A DNA stretch of 64,000 nucleotides from Bacillus_BU sp051233475. GTDB lineage: Bacteria > Bacillota > Bacilli > Bacillales > Cytobacillaceae. The notes beneath the pieces were generated by a model that worked only from the letters and a program-made list of their open reading frames with translations, was not told where the DNA came from and did no database searches. Location of the stretch: the NCBI RefSeq assembly GCF_051233475.1, contig NZ_JBKFGH010000027.1, positions 82,866 through 146,865 on the forward strand, in the 5' to 3' direction. Positions 34,844 to 44,658 of this stretch are shown piece after piece. Position 1 is the stretch's first letter. Each line of letters opens with the position of its first letter. Position numbers and translations under genes: made by a program.

Positions 34844-37231
34844 ATGTCTTTGTCACGGAGTAAAAAATGGTTAATTTATTACACACTTTTTCATACGATA
34901 GGATATTACTGTTGGACTTACTACTGGAACGATCATGCTGACTTAAGAACGATTGGTGGAAATATTTTCTCATTTTTAGCGCCATTGATTGCATCCATCA
35001 CATTGTTTTATGTATATAAAAAGTTGAAAAACAATGATAAATACTTTTGGTTACTCATATTTTTAGGTTGTTGTAGTTTTGTTATTGCCGAAGCGATTTG
35101 GGATTACTATGAGAACTTTTTACAGGTTGAAGTTCCATTTCCCGGTTGGGCTGACCTGTTTTACATGCTTCAGATTGTATTTTATCTATTAGCCTTTCTT
35201 TATATGTTTTGGAGTAAGCGAGATCACCTGCAGCTTGCTAAATTCATCTTGGATATTTCTATTTTTATGACTGTAGCAATTTCCTTTAGCTGGCACTTTA
35301 TCATATCGGATATATTATCTCTTCCCCATGTTTCTTCTTTATTTATGTTCGTCTCGATGGGATATCCAATTGGCGATTTGATTCTGATTTTGGGGGCCAT
35401 CAGTTTTTATTTGGGCTCTGAATATTTTTTCTCTCCAAAAGTTTTGTTTTTAATATTTAGCAGTCTAGTCGTCCAGGTTTGTGCGGATTCTGCTTATTTA
35501 TATCTATCCGCAAATTCTCTTTATTTTTCAGGAGGACCATTTGACCCATTATGGTCACTTGCCCTATTATTGATGGGCATCGCAGGGTCCTACTCTATTA
35601 CTGAGCAAAAGGTTGATGAGACGCTCACCAAGAAAAATATCTCATACATAAAAGATTTCTTTGCCCTAAAATTATTGTTACCGTATTTAAGCGTCATCGT
35701 TTTGTTTGTGGTCATGTTCATCCAGACGAAGCAAATCAACAGTTTGATTGTTGGTGCTGCCGTGGCTATTCTTTTAGTTATTTTACGACAAATCTTTACC
35801 CTGCTGGAAAATCAGACATTATTATCGAACTACCATACACTAACGGAAAAATTAGAGCAGAAAATCGAAGAAAGAACAATCGAAATAAGCAATAAAAACC
35901 AGCAGCTCTTGACTGCAGTAAAAAAAATGAAGCATATGGCCGATCATGATGTGCTCAGCGGTTTACCCAATAGAAGATTTTTTCTAAAACAATTGACGAT
36001 TGCGATGGCAGATGCAAAACGCAATTCAACTAAGTTAGCTGTGGTGTTTATTGACTTAGATCGGTTCAAAGACATTAATGATACACTCGGTCATTATTTA
36101 GGCGACCAGCTCCTAAAATATGTTTCTAAGCAGATGTTACGTCAATTGCGAAGCATTGACACCATCTCAAGACAAGGCGGCGACGAGTTTACCTTATTAT
36201 TAAACAAAATCTCTAGTGAATTGGAGATTATTCAGTTAATCAAACAAATCCAATCTATTGTTGAAAGCCCGATTAGAATTAATGGGCATGAATTGCATGT
36301 GGCAATGAGCATGGGAATTGCAACATACCCAGGAGATGGCAGTACGACGGATGAGTTATTGAAGCACGCAGATATGGCGATGTACAGTGCCAAAGAAGAA
36401 GTAGGCAACAGCTTTAAATTTTATTCACCGGAGATGAATGAAACTATTTTAAGAAAAATAGAATTGGAAAATGGTTTGCGCAAGGCGATCAACAATGATG
36501 AGTTTATCCTTCATTACCAGCCCCAAGTGAATATAGAAACGGGAAAACTCATTGGGGTGGAATCGTTAATTCGCTGGAATAAGGCTGGAGTTGGTATGAT
36601 TTCGCCGGGTGAATTTATCCCGTTAGCGGAAGAAACGCGACTGATTATTCCTATAGGTGAATGGGCCCTTTACAGTGCATGTAAGCAGGCAAAAATATGG
36701 CATGATTCAGGACATGATCAATTAAAACTTGCCATCAACCTATCAACAATCCAATTCCTAAATGGAAATACTGTCGGTTTAATCGCATCCGTACTTGAGA
36801 GTACTGGTTTCAATCCAAACTTTTTAGAAATCGAAATAACCGAAACGGTTGCCTTGTATGATGCGGAAGAAGCGATTAAGAAAATGCACGCTTTACGGAA
36901 TTTAGGCGTGCGGATATCAATCGATGATTTCGGCACAGAATATTCATCGTTGATTTATTTAAAAAGATTTCCGATTAACAGCTTGAAAATTGATCAACAG
37001 TTTATTAAGGATATAATGACGAACGAGAGTGATAAATCATTGGTCAAGGCGATGATTTCTATGGCTCATAGCCTTGGTTTATCGGTAATTGCTGAAGGGG
37101 TAGAAACTCCAGAACAACTTAAATACCTGCAAGACCTTCATTGTGATGAGGTTCAAGGGTATATTTATAGTAAGCCCATTTCTAGCGGCCAATTTAGTGA
37201 AATGTTAGAAATGGAGATCATTCCTGTTTAA
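34844..37231 (+). CDS. Membrane-bound GGDEF-EAL protein (c-di-GMP turnover)
   Basis: A 795-aa protein with about nine membrane helices (residues ~1-325), a coiled coil (~330-365), a GGDEF domain and an EAL domain. The cyclase motif GGDEF (~residue 445) is intact and is preceded by an inhibitory-site RSID five residues upstream. The EAL motif reads ESL (GVESLIRW), but EITETV, DDFGTEYSSL, LKIDQQF and AEGVET remain, so phosphodiesterase activity is plausible. It probably makes and/or breaks c-di-GMP at the membrane. The N-terminal region may be the DUF4084-type sensor of Bacillus proteins. Confidence 0.9.
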   Translation: MSLSRSKKWLIYYTLFHTIGYYCWTYYWNDHADLRTIGGNIFSFLAPLIASITLFYVYKKLKNNDKYFWLLIFLGCCSFVIAEAIWDYYENFLQVEVPFPGWADLFYMLQIVFYLLAFLYMFWSKRDHLQLAKFILDISIFMTVAISFSWHFIISDILSLPHVSSLFMFVSMGYPIGDLILILGAISFYLGSEYFFSPKVLFLIFSSLVVQVCADSAYLYLSANSLYFSGGPFDPLWSLALLLMGIAGSYSITEQKVDETLTKKNISYIKDFFALKLLLPYLSVIVLFVVMFIQTKQINSLIVGAAVAILLVILRQIFTLLENQTLLSNYHTLTEKLEQKIEERTIEISNKNQQLLTAVKKMKHMADHDVLSGLPNRRFFLKQLTIAMADAKRNSTKLAVVFIDLDRFKDINDTLGHYLGDQLLKYVSKQMLRQLRSIDTISRQGGDEFTLLLNKISSELEIIQLIKQIQSIVESPIRINGHELHVAMSMGIATYPGDGSTTDELLKHADMAMYSAKEEVGNSFKFYSPEMNETILRKIELENGLRKAINNDEFILHYQPQVNIETGKLIGVESLIRWNKAGVGMISPGEFIPLAEETRLIIPIGEWALYSACKQAKIWHDSGHDQLKLAINLSTIQFLNGNTVGLIASVLESTGFNPNFLEIEITETVALYDAEEAIKKMHALRNLGVRISIDDFGTEYSSLIYLKRFPINSLKIDQQFIKDIMTNESDKSLVKAMISMAHSLGLSVIAEGVETPEQLKYLQDLHCDEVQGYIYSKPISSGQFSEMLEMEIIPV

Positions 37232-37403
37232 CCTTTAAAAATTCTAAACTTTTTGCTGATTACCAAGCCTGGTGTTGAATATAATTTGAAACAGCAGGTC
37301 ATACGGATTCTGTTCAGGATTTAGAAAAGTTTTTGCGAAAATGTAATTTTATGAATCCACTTCCCCAGTTGGAACGTCTATATTTGTAGAATAAAAGTAA
37401 ATT

Positions 37404-38012
37404 ATGAAAGGAAAAGCTATCTTGAGAATAAAGTGGTTTGGAAGTACCTTTATCACGTTACTCCTTGTTCTTTTTGCTATTTTCATATATTATCAGTACC
37501 TTACAAAATCAGCAGCAGTGAAACAAGACGTTCCTATGCCGGATTCGCTCCACCCCGTTGTGGAAGAGCGTACAAATCAATTAATACAAAAAATAGCAGC
37601 AAAAGGAATTACCATCATCATAACTGATGGTTTCCGCAGTGCTGAAGATCAGGATCGATTGTATGAAAAGGGGCGCTCTTTACAAGGAAGCATTGTTACA
37701 AACGCCAGAGGTGGCGAATCGTACCATAATTTTGGCCTCGCCGTTGATTTTGCCATTAAGTTACCCTCTGGAGAGGTCATTTGGGATAGACAGTTTGATG
37801 GTAACGGAAACAGCGTGGCTGACTGGACTGAAGTGGTAACTATTGCAAAACAATTGGGTTTCGATTGGGGTGGTGATTGGGTGAACTTCAAAGATTACCC
37901 CCATTTACAAATGGATTTTGGCTTGGCAATTGAGGATTTGCAGCGAGGCGAAAGGCCACCTGGTCAGACGTTAACAGCCGATGGCGAAAATGAAAACGAA
38001 ATAGATCAATAG
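37404..38012 (+). CDS. cwlK: CwlK-like L-Ala-D-Glu endopeptidase (M15 family)
   Basis: A 202-aa cell-wall hydrolase resembling B. subtilis CwlK: one N-terminal membrane anchor (~residues 9-29), MPDSLHPVVEERTN, ITDGFRSAEDQDRLY, the Zn-binding GGESYHNFGLAVDF (His, Asp) and the third ligand in DYPHLQMD. It would cleave peptidoglycan stem peptides outside the membrane. The C-terminal ~30 residues (GERPPGQTLTADGENEN) are an extra acidic tail. A TTG at 37422 is an alternative start. Confidence 0.88.
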   Translation: MKGKAILRIKWFGSTFITLLLVLFAIFIYYQYLTKSAAVKQDVPMPDSLHPVVEERTNQLIQKIAAKGITIIITDGFRSAEDQDRLYEKGRSLQGSIVTNARGGESYHNFGLAVDFAIKLPSGEVIWDRQFDGNGNSVADWTEVVTIAKQLGFDWGGDWVNFKDYPHLQMDFGLAIEDLQRGERPPGQTLTADGENENEIDQ

Positions 38013-38071
38013 AATTAAAGAAGTGCAGTTGAGAGTTGAGACTGAAGAAAAAGGGTTTTCTTCACAAACAG

Positions 38072-38113
38072 AGAAGCTCACAACCTATTTTGAAATAGGT
38101 TATGAGCTTCTTT
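38072..38113 (+). terminator. Terminator of cwlK
   Basis: AGAAGCTCACAACCTATTT pairs with AAATAGGTTATGAGCTTCT, then TTTAA. Very similar in sequence to the hairpin at 40142. Confidence 0.85.
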
Positions 38114-38182
38114 TAATTGGTTCAAGTTAAAATATCCAAAATGAATCAGGAGAACCGTCCCTATGCACCCTACCCTTGCACC

Positions 38183-39976
38183 CTATTTTATCTCCACGAA
38201 CACGAATACTAAGGCGTTGTTGTATTGTTGGTCATTGAATTTTTCGATGTTAACGTTTTGGACGACTATTGCCATTTTGGCTCGGTTATTTTCCTTTGTG
38301 AAGGTTGCTTCTTCTGCTGTGATTACCCCCTTCATTTGTGAATTATAATTGTAAAATTTATCGTAGATTTCTTGTGTTTTAAAGCTGATTAGTTCCTGTT
38401 CATTTTCACCTACTAATCTAAGAATAATTTGATCCTTGTTATTATCTCTTAACAGATTGTACTTTTTACCATCCTTTTCAATTTCACAAATGCTTTCGTC
38501 TTTATTTTTATCGTTCATATAAAAATCAATTTGAACAAAAGTATCGTAGCCTTTGATGTTTATTGGAGCGGACTGTTCCAAGCTGAGGAAAACCGGTTGA
38601 TTCGATTTGACTGGCTCTTGATATTCATAAAAGCCGAAAGTATTATAAAAATCTTTATACGCTTCGAAATCATCCGGGAGCCATTCAATTTTCTTAGCAT
38701 ATTGCATCATAGTTAAGTAATAAACCGCATTCGTAATCGATTTCTTGTCCTTTTCAGAAATCGATGCATTCGGTTTGATCTTATTATTTTCTAGCATATT
38801 ATTTTTCTCAAGCACGGTTTGTAGCGTATTAATTTGACTCGTTCTGCTTATTGTGAATGCGTCCACTGGTGGCACAATCGATACTGCTGCAAAAACAATT
38901 AACATCGCAGCGATGATTCCGTTTTTACGGACAGAGATAAAGCTTAATAAACTACCCGCTGCCGCCGCGTAAATACCGAACAAAATTACATAATAACGGG
39001 TATGTGTAACCCCTGTTTCTTCTAAACTTAAAATCGAAGAAGTAATTTGGAACAGAACTATTGGCACGAGCAGTTTCGGGAAAATTTTTCTGAAAAAGAT
39101 GGCGAACTTATTTTCGATCTCACTAGCTAAAATATAGACAAGAATAACTGTAATCGCGTAGGATACCAGCATTGGCTCTAATAAATTATCTTTCCAAAAT
39201 TCCCCACCGACATTTTTGATAATGTAAATGACGAGGATTAATGTGAATACTGCAATTAATGGAATAAGAATATAGGATATTAATATTTCTAAAAACTTTG
39301 GACAATAGGCTGCCTTCGTTATTCCTTCTTTTTGATGAATGGCTTCTTCTTTTTTAGTTATATCATCCGCCGCTCCTGGATACACCGGTATAAGCGATAG
39401 AAAATACATCGGGGCAAATAAAACAAAGACAATATTAGCTGTGTGTGGAAAAGCTGTATAATCGATGGTAAAAATCAGCTGGTTAATAGCCTGCAGAATA
39501 ATACTGATCCCTGCAAAAATAACACCTGAGAAGAATAAGGAATTAAACAGGGATTTAAATGCGATCATGAAGCTTTTATTAAAACTAATATCGCTCTTTA
39601 TAACTGGAACCCAAATGAAGGCAATTAGCAGTGCAAACAAGGCCACCGCAGTTCTAATCTCTATCTCCATGCTGAGCTTCGGTGCTTGTGAAATGATCAG
39701 GTAGTATCCCGCAGTTAGTAAGGCTACTAATCCCATTAAAATTAACCTGGTTGAAAACTTTGAAAAAAACCGTTCATATACAACCTGGAATACGAAACTT
39801 AAAAATGCACCGACTAAAAATGTTAAAAGGTACTTTGTAAGGATTTCCTTTTCTGCATTGATATCGTAAGCATTAATCACCGCTGCAGCCAAAAGGAATG
39901 CAGTCGTTAACGGGAAACGGGCAATAGCATCGGTCAATCCTGTGAGCCTGTCTTTTAGCTTTTTGATCCATTTCAT
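38183..39976 (-). CDS. DUF4153-type large membrane protein
   Basis: A ~597-aa protein (start 39976, GGGAGG 10 nt upstream) with ~12 hydrophobic segments over the first ~385 residues, then a ~200-residue soluble C-terminal domain. The order and motifs such as PVYPGAADDITKKEE match DUF4153 proteins of Bacillus, whose function is unknown. It is convergent with cwlK. A GGGACGGTTCT element follows its stop. Confidence 0.7.
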   Translation of the reverse strand: MKWIKKLKDRLTGLTDAIARFPLTTAFLLAAAVINAYDINAEKEILTKYLLTFLVGAFLSFVFQVVYERFFSKFSTRLILMGLVALLTAGYYLIISQAPKLSMEIEIRTAVALFALLIAFIWVPVIKSDISFNKSFMIAFKSLFNSLFFSGVIFAGISIILQAINQLIFTIDYTAFPHTANIVFVLFAPMYFLSLIPVYPGAADDITKKEEAIHQKEGITKAAYCPKFLEILISYILIPLIAVFTLILVIYIIKNVGGEFWKDNLLEPMLVSYAITVILVYILASEIENKFAIFFRKIFPKLLVPIVLFQITSSILSLEETGVTHTRYYVILFGIYAAAAGSLLSFISVRKNGIIAAMLIVFAAVSIVPPVDAFTISRTSQINTLQTVLEKNNMLENNKIKPNASISEKDKKSITNAVYYLTMMQYAKKIEWLPDDFEAYKDFYNTFGFYEYQEPVKSNQPVFLSLEQSAPINIKGYDTFVQIDFYMNDKNKDESICEIEKDGKKYNLLRDNNKDQIILRLVGENEQELISFKTQEIYDKFYNYNSQMKGVITAEEATFTKENNRAKMAIVVQNVNIEKFNDQQYNNALVFVFVEIK

Positions 39977-40141
39977 CTTCTTCAAACCTCCCACTCTCAT
40001 TACAGGAAATTTTTTATAACGGATGAAATATTTCTCCCTTTCCTTCTAATTAAATTATATATCTAAATCATTTTTATGAATATTAGAATATCTCGTGAAA
40101 TTAGGATAATCAATGAAAAACGCTTGCCCCCGTATTAACTT

Positions 40142-40185
40142 AAAGAAGCTCACAACCTATTTACTGAAAGGTTGTGAGCTTCTTT
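40142..40185 (-). terminator. Terminator of the tubulin-like gene
   Basis: 17-bp perfect stem AAAGAAGCTCACAACCT/AGGTTGTGAGCTTCTTT. The arms nearly equal those of the cwlK terminator, as if one hairpin was copied. Confidence 0.75.
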
Positions 40186-40295
40186 TCACAGACTGCTCCA
40201 TTTTTGAATAGCTACGGTTCTATTCAGTTTCATTGTTGAGCGATGATTTCTTATTCAAATTCCGAAAAAGAATCACAAGAACCGTCCCCTTGCTC

Positions 40296-41405
40296 CTATT
40301 TCTGATACTTCGATAATTTCAGGGTTAGTGATCCAGCTTGTTTTTCTGGTTTTTTTGCTTTTAGATCGGTTGCCCATGTAGCCCGTGATTTGTAGGTCTG
40401 GGTGTATTCCTTATTCACTAATTTCTGTAATCGATCCTTATTTCTTTCTAGAGATTCTTCTAGGTTTTGAAGGCGACGGGTTGGAAAGGATAATCCGGCA
40501 AGTATTGTTGTGAATGTTGGATCAGCATCTGAAATATAGGTTCCTTCGAATAACTGCAACGGTTCGCCCACCTTTTGAAAAATGGACGGGACATTTATGA
40601 GCTTTGAAATATTTTCTGGCCCTTCATAAATGAGCCCAGCTCGAATGACACCTTGTGATTCAACAGGGCAGAATATCGAATTCGCCCAAGAAAGTTGTAT
40701 TTTAGAAGATATATCTGCCGTTGTCTTAGCATCGTTAATCGGAGTAGACGCAATGATCGTTACCCCTCTTGTGGCAAGTAAATTCATAAGATCTGTTTCA
40801 TCGAAATTCCCGAAAAACGAGCTTTTTTGGGTGACTTTAAGAACGTGATTTATTGCTTCCATTACTTGATGATTCGCAGACAAGTATATTTCCTGTTTGC
40901 TTGATTGTGGATTCAGCTTGCGGACCTGGTCATTGTCGACGAGAAAAACGGATGAAATTGTATCGATTTTGGAGAGTTCTTCAATACACTGCGAAGTATT
41001 GATCCGGTTCCCTGCTAGCACGTTTCGTTCCGGGACGATCGCAATAGCCCCGACCTTTAAACCAGACAATTGATCTAATAAAAGATCAATCAAGATTGGA
41101 CCCATTCCAGATCCGGTACCCCCATCTGTAGAGAAGGCTACTAATAACAGCTTTACCCCCTTAAATGACCGCTTCACAAAATCAATTATCTCGATATAGT
41201 GGTCACGAACGGCTTGAATTCCCAATGATCTATCCTGACCAGCACCATTATACCCTGGAACAAAATACTTCTTTTCTACGCTGGTGTTCACTAATCCATC
41301 ACGTTGATTCGTGTTGATAAGTGCGGTTTGAAAACCCAAGGCTGATGCTATCCCTGCTATATTGCCACCTGCCTGACCAACGCCTAAGATTCCAACTGAT
41401 TTCAC
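40296..41405 (-). CDS. Tubulin/FtsZ-superfamily GTPase (TubZ-like), orphan
   Basis: A 369-aa GTPase of the tubulin/FtsZ superfamily but not FtsZ. The first nucleotide loop is GVGQAGGNIAG (~residues 9-19), ALINTNQRDG follows, and the tubulin signature is STDGGTGSGMGP (~92-103). The T7-type region is not obvious. I prefer the GTG at 41405, 7 nt after GGAGG, because it places the first strand at the N-terminus; an open frame extends to 41477. It most resembles plasmid/phage TubZ proteins. No TubR partner or origin is nearby, so a filament-forming role in segregation, cell shape or another process is inferred only. Confidence 0.78.
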   Translation of the reverse strand: MKSVGILGVGQAGGNIAGIASALGFQTALINTNQRDGLVNTSVEKKYFVPGYNGAGQDRSLGIQAVRDHYIEIIDFVKRSFKGVKLLLVAFSTDGGTGSGMGPILIDLLLDQLSGLKVGAIAIVPERNVLAGNRINTSQCIEELSKIDTISSVFLVDNDQVRKLNPQSSKQEIYLSANHQVMEAINHVLKVTQKSSFFGNFDETDLMNLLATRGVTIIASTPINDAKTTADISSKIQLSWANSIFCPVESQGVIRAGLIYEGPENISKLINVPSIFQKVGEPLQLFEGTYISDADPTFTTILAGLSFPTRRLQNLEESLERNKDRLQKLVNKEYTQTYKSRATWATDLKAKKPEKQAGSLTLKLSKYQK

Positions 41406-41574
41406 CAGATCCCCTCCAGATTTTACTCTAGTCATTTTCGGCTTTATAAATTCAAATTTCATATCATTTTTATTCAATTAAATATCGTATTATTACCAAA
41501 AGATGTATGGGGCTTATCCCATTACGCTGTACGGGTGAAAAAAAGCCCGATTAGTAACCGAAAATACAATGATT

Positions 41575-41830
41575 TTTGAAAATAGGTTACCTAATGCCCT
41601 TATTGGTTGTAAAAATTATGATGTTTTCTGTAAAAACTTACACCAATCGCTGCTATTGGTTTTAAATTTTATGTGGTTCTCTGTTAAAACTTACACCAAT
41701 AACCCTTATTGGTTATAAATTTCAAGTTGTTTTCTGTTAAAACTTACACCAATAACCCTTATTGGTTATAAATTTCAGGTTGTTTTCTGTTAAAACTTAC
41801 ACCAATATCTCTTATTGGTTATAAGTATCA
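41575..41830. repeat. Five 53-bp tandem repeats (ACCAATA/TATTGGT)
   Basis: TATTGGTT recurs at 41601, 41654, 41707, 41760 and 41813, exactly 53 bp apart. Each unit has the palindrome ACCAATAACCCTTATTGGT and a spacer ending CTGTTAAAACTTAC. Spacers are conserved, so this is not CRISPR. The array lies upstream of the tubulin-like gene and downstream of the GNAT gene. Confidence 0.93.
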
Positions 41831-41877
41831 TGTTGATTTCGAAAAAACGGTTCTCAATGGCCTTTCCAACAAAAAAA

Positions 41878-41906
41878 ATGCCAGCTAATTGAAAACAAAC
41901 TGGCAT
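41878..41906 (-). terminator. Terminator of the 251-aa GNAT gene
   Basis: ATGCCAG/CTGGCAT stem followed on the minus strand by TTTTTTTTG. Confidence 0.75.
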
Positions 41907-41923
41907 CATTGTAAACTCATATA

Positions 41924-42679
41924 TTATTGATAAACCTTCATCACTTCATATTTAAATCCAAGGTATTGATAGTTTTGTCTGCGATACATCTCCCTCGGTG
42001 TGTCATCACCGCTGGCTACTAAAATGACAGTCTTATCAAAATAATGCTCCATCACATATTTTTGTAGCCTGCTCCCAATGCCTTTTTTCTGAAACGGTTC
42101 TAGTACGGTTAAACCATCAATTTCCGCTGTATCCTCCGAAAGAATGATATCCACTGAACCCGCTGGAATCCCATTGTAATAAGCAAGTAGTTGGAGCACA
42201 TTTTCGTTATGAAAATTCCTCTTGTGCTGTTCCCGTCTTTGCTCAGCGTATCCAATGCCATACAGTTTATCCTGTTCATACTGAAATTCTAAGTATTCAT
42301 TCAAATAAGCATTCGTAATTGGTTGGATTTTGATTTCCGGGTCTTCCTTCACTGCGGGAAATTGATTAGGTTGAATCGCATATAACTCTAAAAAGCCCAC
42401 CTGATATTGCGATCCATTTAAATAACCGATAAGTTCTGAAGTTAATTTTTCACCTTCAGGGAAATAAAACTTAAGATGCTCTTGCCCAAATCTTAAATGA
42501 AACGAACTTAAATAATGTTCGGCTTGTTTTAATTCAGCCAAAGACGGCGTTCTTTTAAACTTAATAAAATTACTATCATACATTAACAGCATTTCAGGAT
42601 TATGAATATGTTCGTATAGTTCATTTTCAAATACAACTTTGCCTAGATGATTTATATTTTTAAAGGTTATGTGTTTCAT
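41924..42679 (-). CDS. GNAT family N-acetyltransferase
   Basis: A 251-aa protein with a C-terminal GNAT domain: SVDIILSEDTAEIDGLTVLEPFQKKGIGSRLQKYV gives the substrate strand and the acetyl-CoA loop, then MYRRQNYQYLGF closes motif B. The N-terminal ~110 residues are a second, degenerate GNAT-like half. The ATG at 42679 follows AAGGAGAAACCT; a longer start at 42730 lacks a site. Acceptor unknown. Confidence 0.8.
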   Translation of the reverse strand: MKHITFKNINHLGKVVFENELYEHIHNPEMLLMYDSNFIKFKRTPSLAELKQAEHYLSSFHLRFGQEHLKFYFPEGEKLTSELIGYLNGSQYQVGFLELYAIQPNQFPAVKEDPEIKIQPITNAYLNEYLEFQYEQDKLYGIGYAEQRREQHKRNFHNENVLQLLAYYNGIPAGSVDIILSEDTAEIDGLTVLEPFQKKGIGSRLQKYVMEHYFDKTVILVASGDDTPREMYRRQNYQYLGFKYEVMKVYQ

Positions 42680-42845
42680 AGGTTTCTCCTTTTTATGGAT
42701 TACTTTATAAGAAGTATTTTCGTGACCCATTACAAAAGAATGTAACTGAAAACATTATTTTGGATAATTATAACATATTGTTTTTGCTAAATAATCTTGG
42801 CATTTCTTGCTGATAAAAATAATACTGACCTTTAGGACAAAAAAA

Positions 42846-42867
42846 GAGCTGTCAGTAATGACAACTC
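42846..42867 (-). terminator. Terminator of the cupin gene
   Basis: GAG-TGTCA/TGACA-CTC stem followed on the minus strand by TTTTTTTG. Confidence 0.7.
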
Positions 42868-42909
42868 CGATCTTCAACGCTCTCCCTATTAGTTGAATAC
42901 CTAATCAAA

Positions 42910-43254
42910 TTACTCTTTTGTTAATACTCTATCTCCTTTACTCGTCGGTTGAGAAATTACCAAAAATTCAACATCCGTATTTGAATCATTAATCATTTGG
43001 TGTGGTGTAAAAGGTGCTATTTCAATTCCCTCTTGAGGGTTTAAAATTATACGTTCACCATTGACTTCTAATGTGGGATTACCGGATAAAACAAAGAAAA
43101 ATTGACGTGCTTGGTTGTGAAAATGCCTCACTTCTGAAGTTTTTACTGGCATCCTTTCGTGAATGACACTTAATTCTTTAGATTTTACTAGATGCCATCC
43201 ATCACAACTATCTCCCCATATGTAATGTTCTGCGTTTTGTTTACTTATCTTCAT
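42910..43254 (-). CDS. Cupin domain protein
   Basis: A 114-aa single-domain cupin. Cupin motif 1 is seen in HFHNQARQFFFVLSGNPTLEV and motif 2 in IAPFTPHQMIND; His residues could bind a metal. Members range from sugar isomerases to small-molecule sensors, and function cannot be assigned. The start follows GAGGAG. Monocistronic with its own terminator. Confidence 0.8.
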   Translation of the reverse strand: MKISKQNAEHYIWGDSCDGWHLVKSKELSVIHERMPVKTSEVRHFHNQARQFFFVLSGNPTLEVNGERIILNPQEGIEIAPFTPHQMINDSNTDVEFLVISQPTSKGDRVLTKE

Positions 43255-43347
43255 AACAAATACTCCTCTTATTCTTTTAAAATTATCAACCTCAGGATAA
43301 TGAGTACAAATAAAAAATCTTATTTATTCTACCGATAATATAAATTA

Positions 43348-43386
43348 AGTTCAGCTACCTCTTTATGCTTCAAGGCAGCTGAACTT
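43348..43386 (-). terminator. Terminator of the sensor kinase gene
   Basis: AAGTTCAGCT/AGCTGAACTT with inner CCT/AGG pairs, 10 bp past the stop; usable in both directions. Confidence 0.7.
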
Positions 43387-43395
43387 TTCTATTTG

Positions 43396-44658
43396 TTATT
43401 CGTTTTTAACCGATGGAAAGTAAATTTTGAAAGCAGTCCCTTTATTTTGCTGGCTTGATACGTTCCAAATTCCATTCATCTCTTTGATGATTTGGAGAGT
43501 AACCATTAGTCCTAGACCTGTTCCTTTTTCTTTTGTTGAGTAGTAGGGCAGACCGATGTTTTCCATTTGCTGAGGCGTCATTCCTACCCCGTCATCTTCA
43601 ACGATGATTTCTACCTGCTGGTCGATCATGGAAACCTTCACTTTTACATACCCATTTGGACGGGCTGCTTCAATCCCATTCTTAATTAGATTCACAAGCA
43701 TTTGCTGGAATCGTCCGTTATTGCCCATAACATAAGCGTTAACACAAGCATCAATAGTTATATTCACACCATTTATCGTTGCATAAGAAGTAAGCGTATC
43801 GACGGATCGCGTAGCAAGTTTGGTAATATCCAACACCGCATGCTGCTCCAATTCTGGATTTTTCCCTAAACTTAGATAATCAGAAATAATCGCATTTGCT
43901 CGATCAAGTTCATCCAGGCATAGTTGGAGTTGGTTTTTTTCATTTATATTTATATTTTTTGAAGCTGACAGTAATTGAATAAATCCACGGACGCTCGTCA
44001 TTGGGTTTCTAATTTCATGGGCTACACTTGCTGCCACCTGTCCAACCACTTGTAATTTTTCGTTTTTTTGAATTTCTTTTACTAAATCCTGCTTTTCTTG
44101 ATAGGACTCCATCAAATGGACAGCGAGCCATAAAGTTATCGCATTTGTTGTAACAAATCCTATATTGATGAAAAGCCTACTCGTTGTTAATGATTTATCT
44201 AATAGGATAGTTCCAAAAACCGGGATTAAGCTAGATAAAATGATAAGAAAAAGGATTGAAAAGAGAATCTTCTTCTTTCGTTCCCATTTTAAATAGTAGC
44301 TTCGGAATCTCCAAATCACCAGGCTTCCTAATAGCAATACGATAAAAGCAGGGATCATTCCGTCACCACCTACAAAGAAGCGAACCACCACATAAAAGGT
44401 TGTGACAAAAATACCTACTGCTTTTCCTCCATAAATGAAACCTAAAAACCACGGAACCATTCGCAAATCTAGAAAAACCCCGTCATCTATTTTTATAGCA
44501 AAAGCTAAACACAATCCCATTGTAACCGTAAAAACCATTCCCCAATAAAAGGACTCTTTTTCTTCTAATTTACGATTGTTTAATAGAGCCTGATGTAAAA
44601 TGATCGGGAATAAAACCATTAACATTTGTAGCAATATATGATCAGAATGCAATTCCAT
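43396..44658 (-). CDS. Membrane sensor histidine kinase (KinB-like)
   Basis: A 420-aa orphan histidine kinase. Residues ~10-185 hold five to six membrane helices like the LytS-type 5TM receptor region of KinB. The phospho-acceptor is His214 in SVAHEIRNPMTSVRG, followed by the N box (LVNLIKNGIEA), G1 (VEDDGVGM) and G2 (GTGLGLMV). No response regulator is adjacent, as for sporulation phosphorelay kinases; that role is inferred. The start follows AGAGGG. Confidence 0.9.
   Translation of the reverse strand: MELHSDHILLQMLMVLFPIILHQALLNNRKLEEKESFYWGMVFTVTMGLCLAFAIKIDDGVFLDLRMVPWFLGFIYGGKAVGIFVTTFYVVVRFFVGGDGMIPAFIVLLLGSLVIWRFRSYYLKWERKKKILFSILFLIILSSLIPVFGTILLDKSLTTSRLFINIGFVTTNAITLWLAVHLMESYQEKQDLVKEIQKNEKLQVVGQVAASVAHEIRNPMTSVRGFIQLLSASKNININEKNQLQLCLDELDRANAIISDYLSLGKNPELEQHAVLDITKLATRSVDTLTSYATINGVNITIDACVNAYVMGNNGRFQQMLVNLIKNGIEAARPNGYVKVKVSMIDQQVEIIVEDDGVGMTPQQMENIGLPYYSTKEKGTGLGLMVTLQIIKEMNGIWNVSSQQNKGTAFKIYFPSVKNE

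Noticed and set aside
41575..41830. CRISPR array
   Set aside because: The 53-bp units are conserved over their whole length, with no unique spacers and no cas genes. The same holds for the 52-bp array at 55.2 kb.
41575..41830. tubC-like centromere for the tubulin-like protein
   Set aside because: The same repeat family occurs at 25 and 57 kb away from any tubulin gene, and no tubR is present; kept only as a remark.
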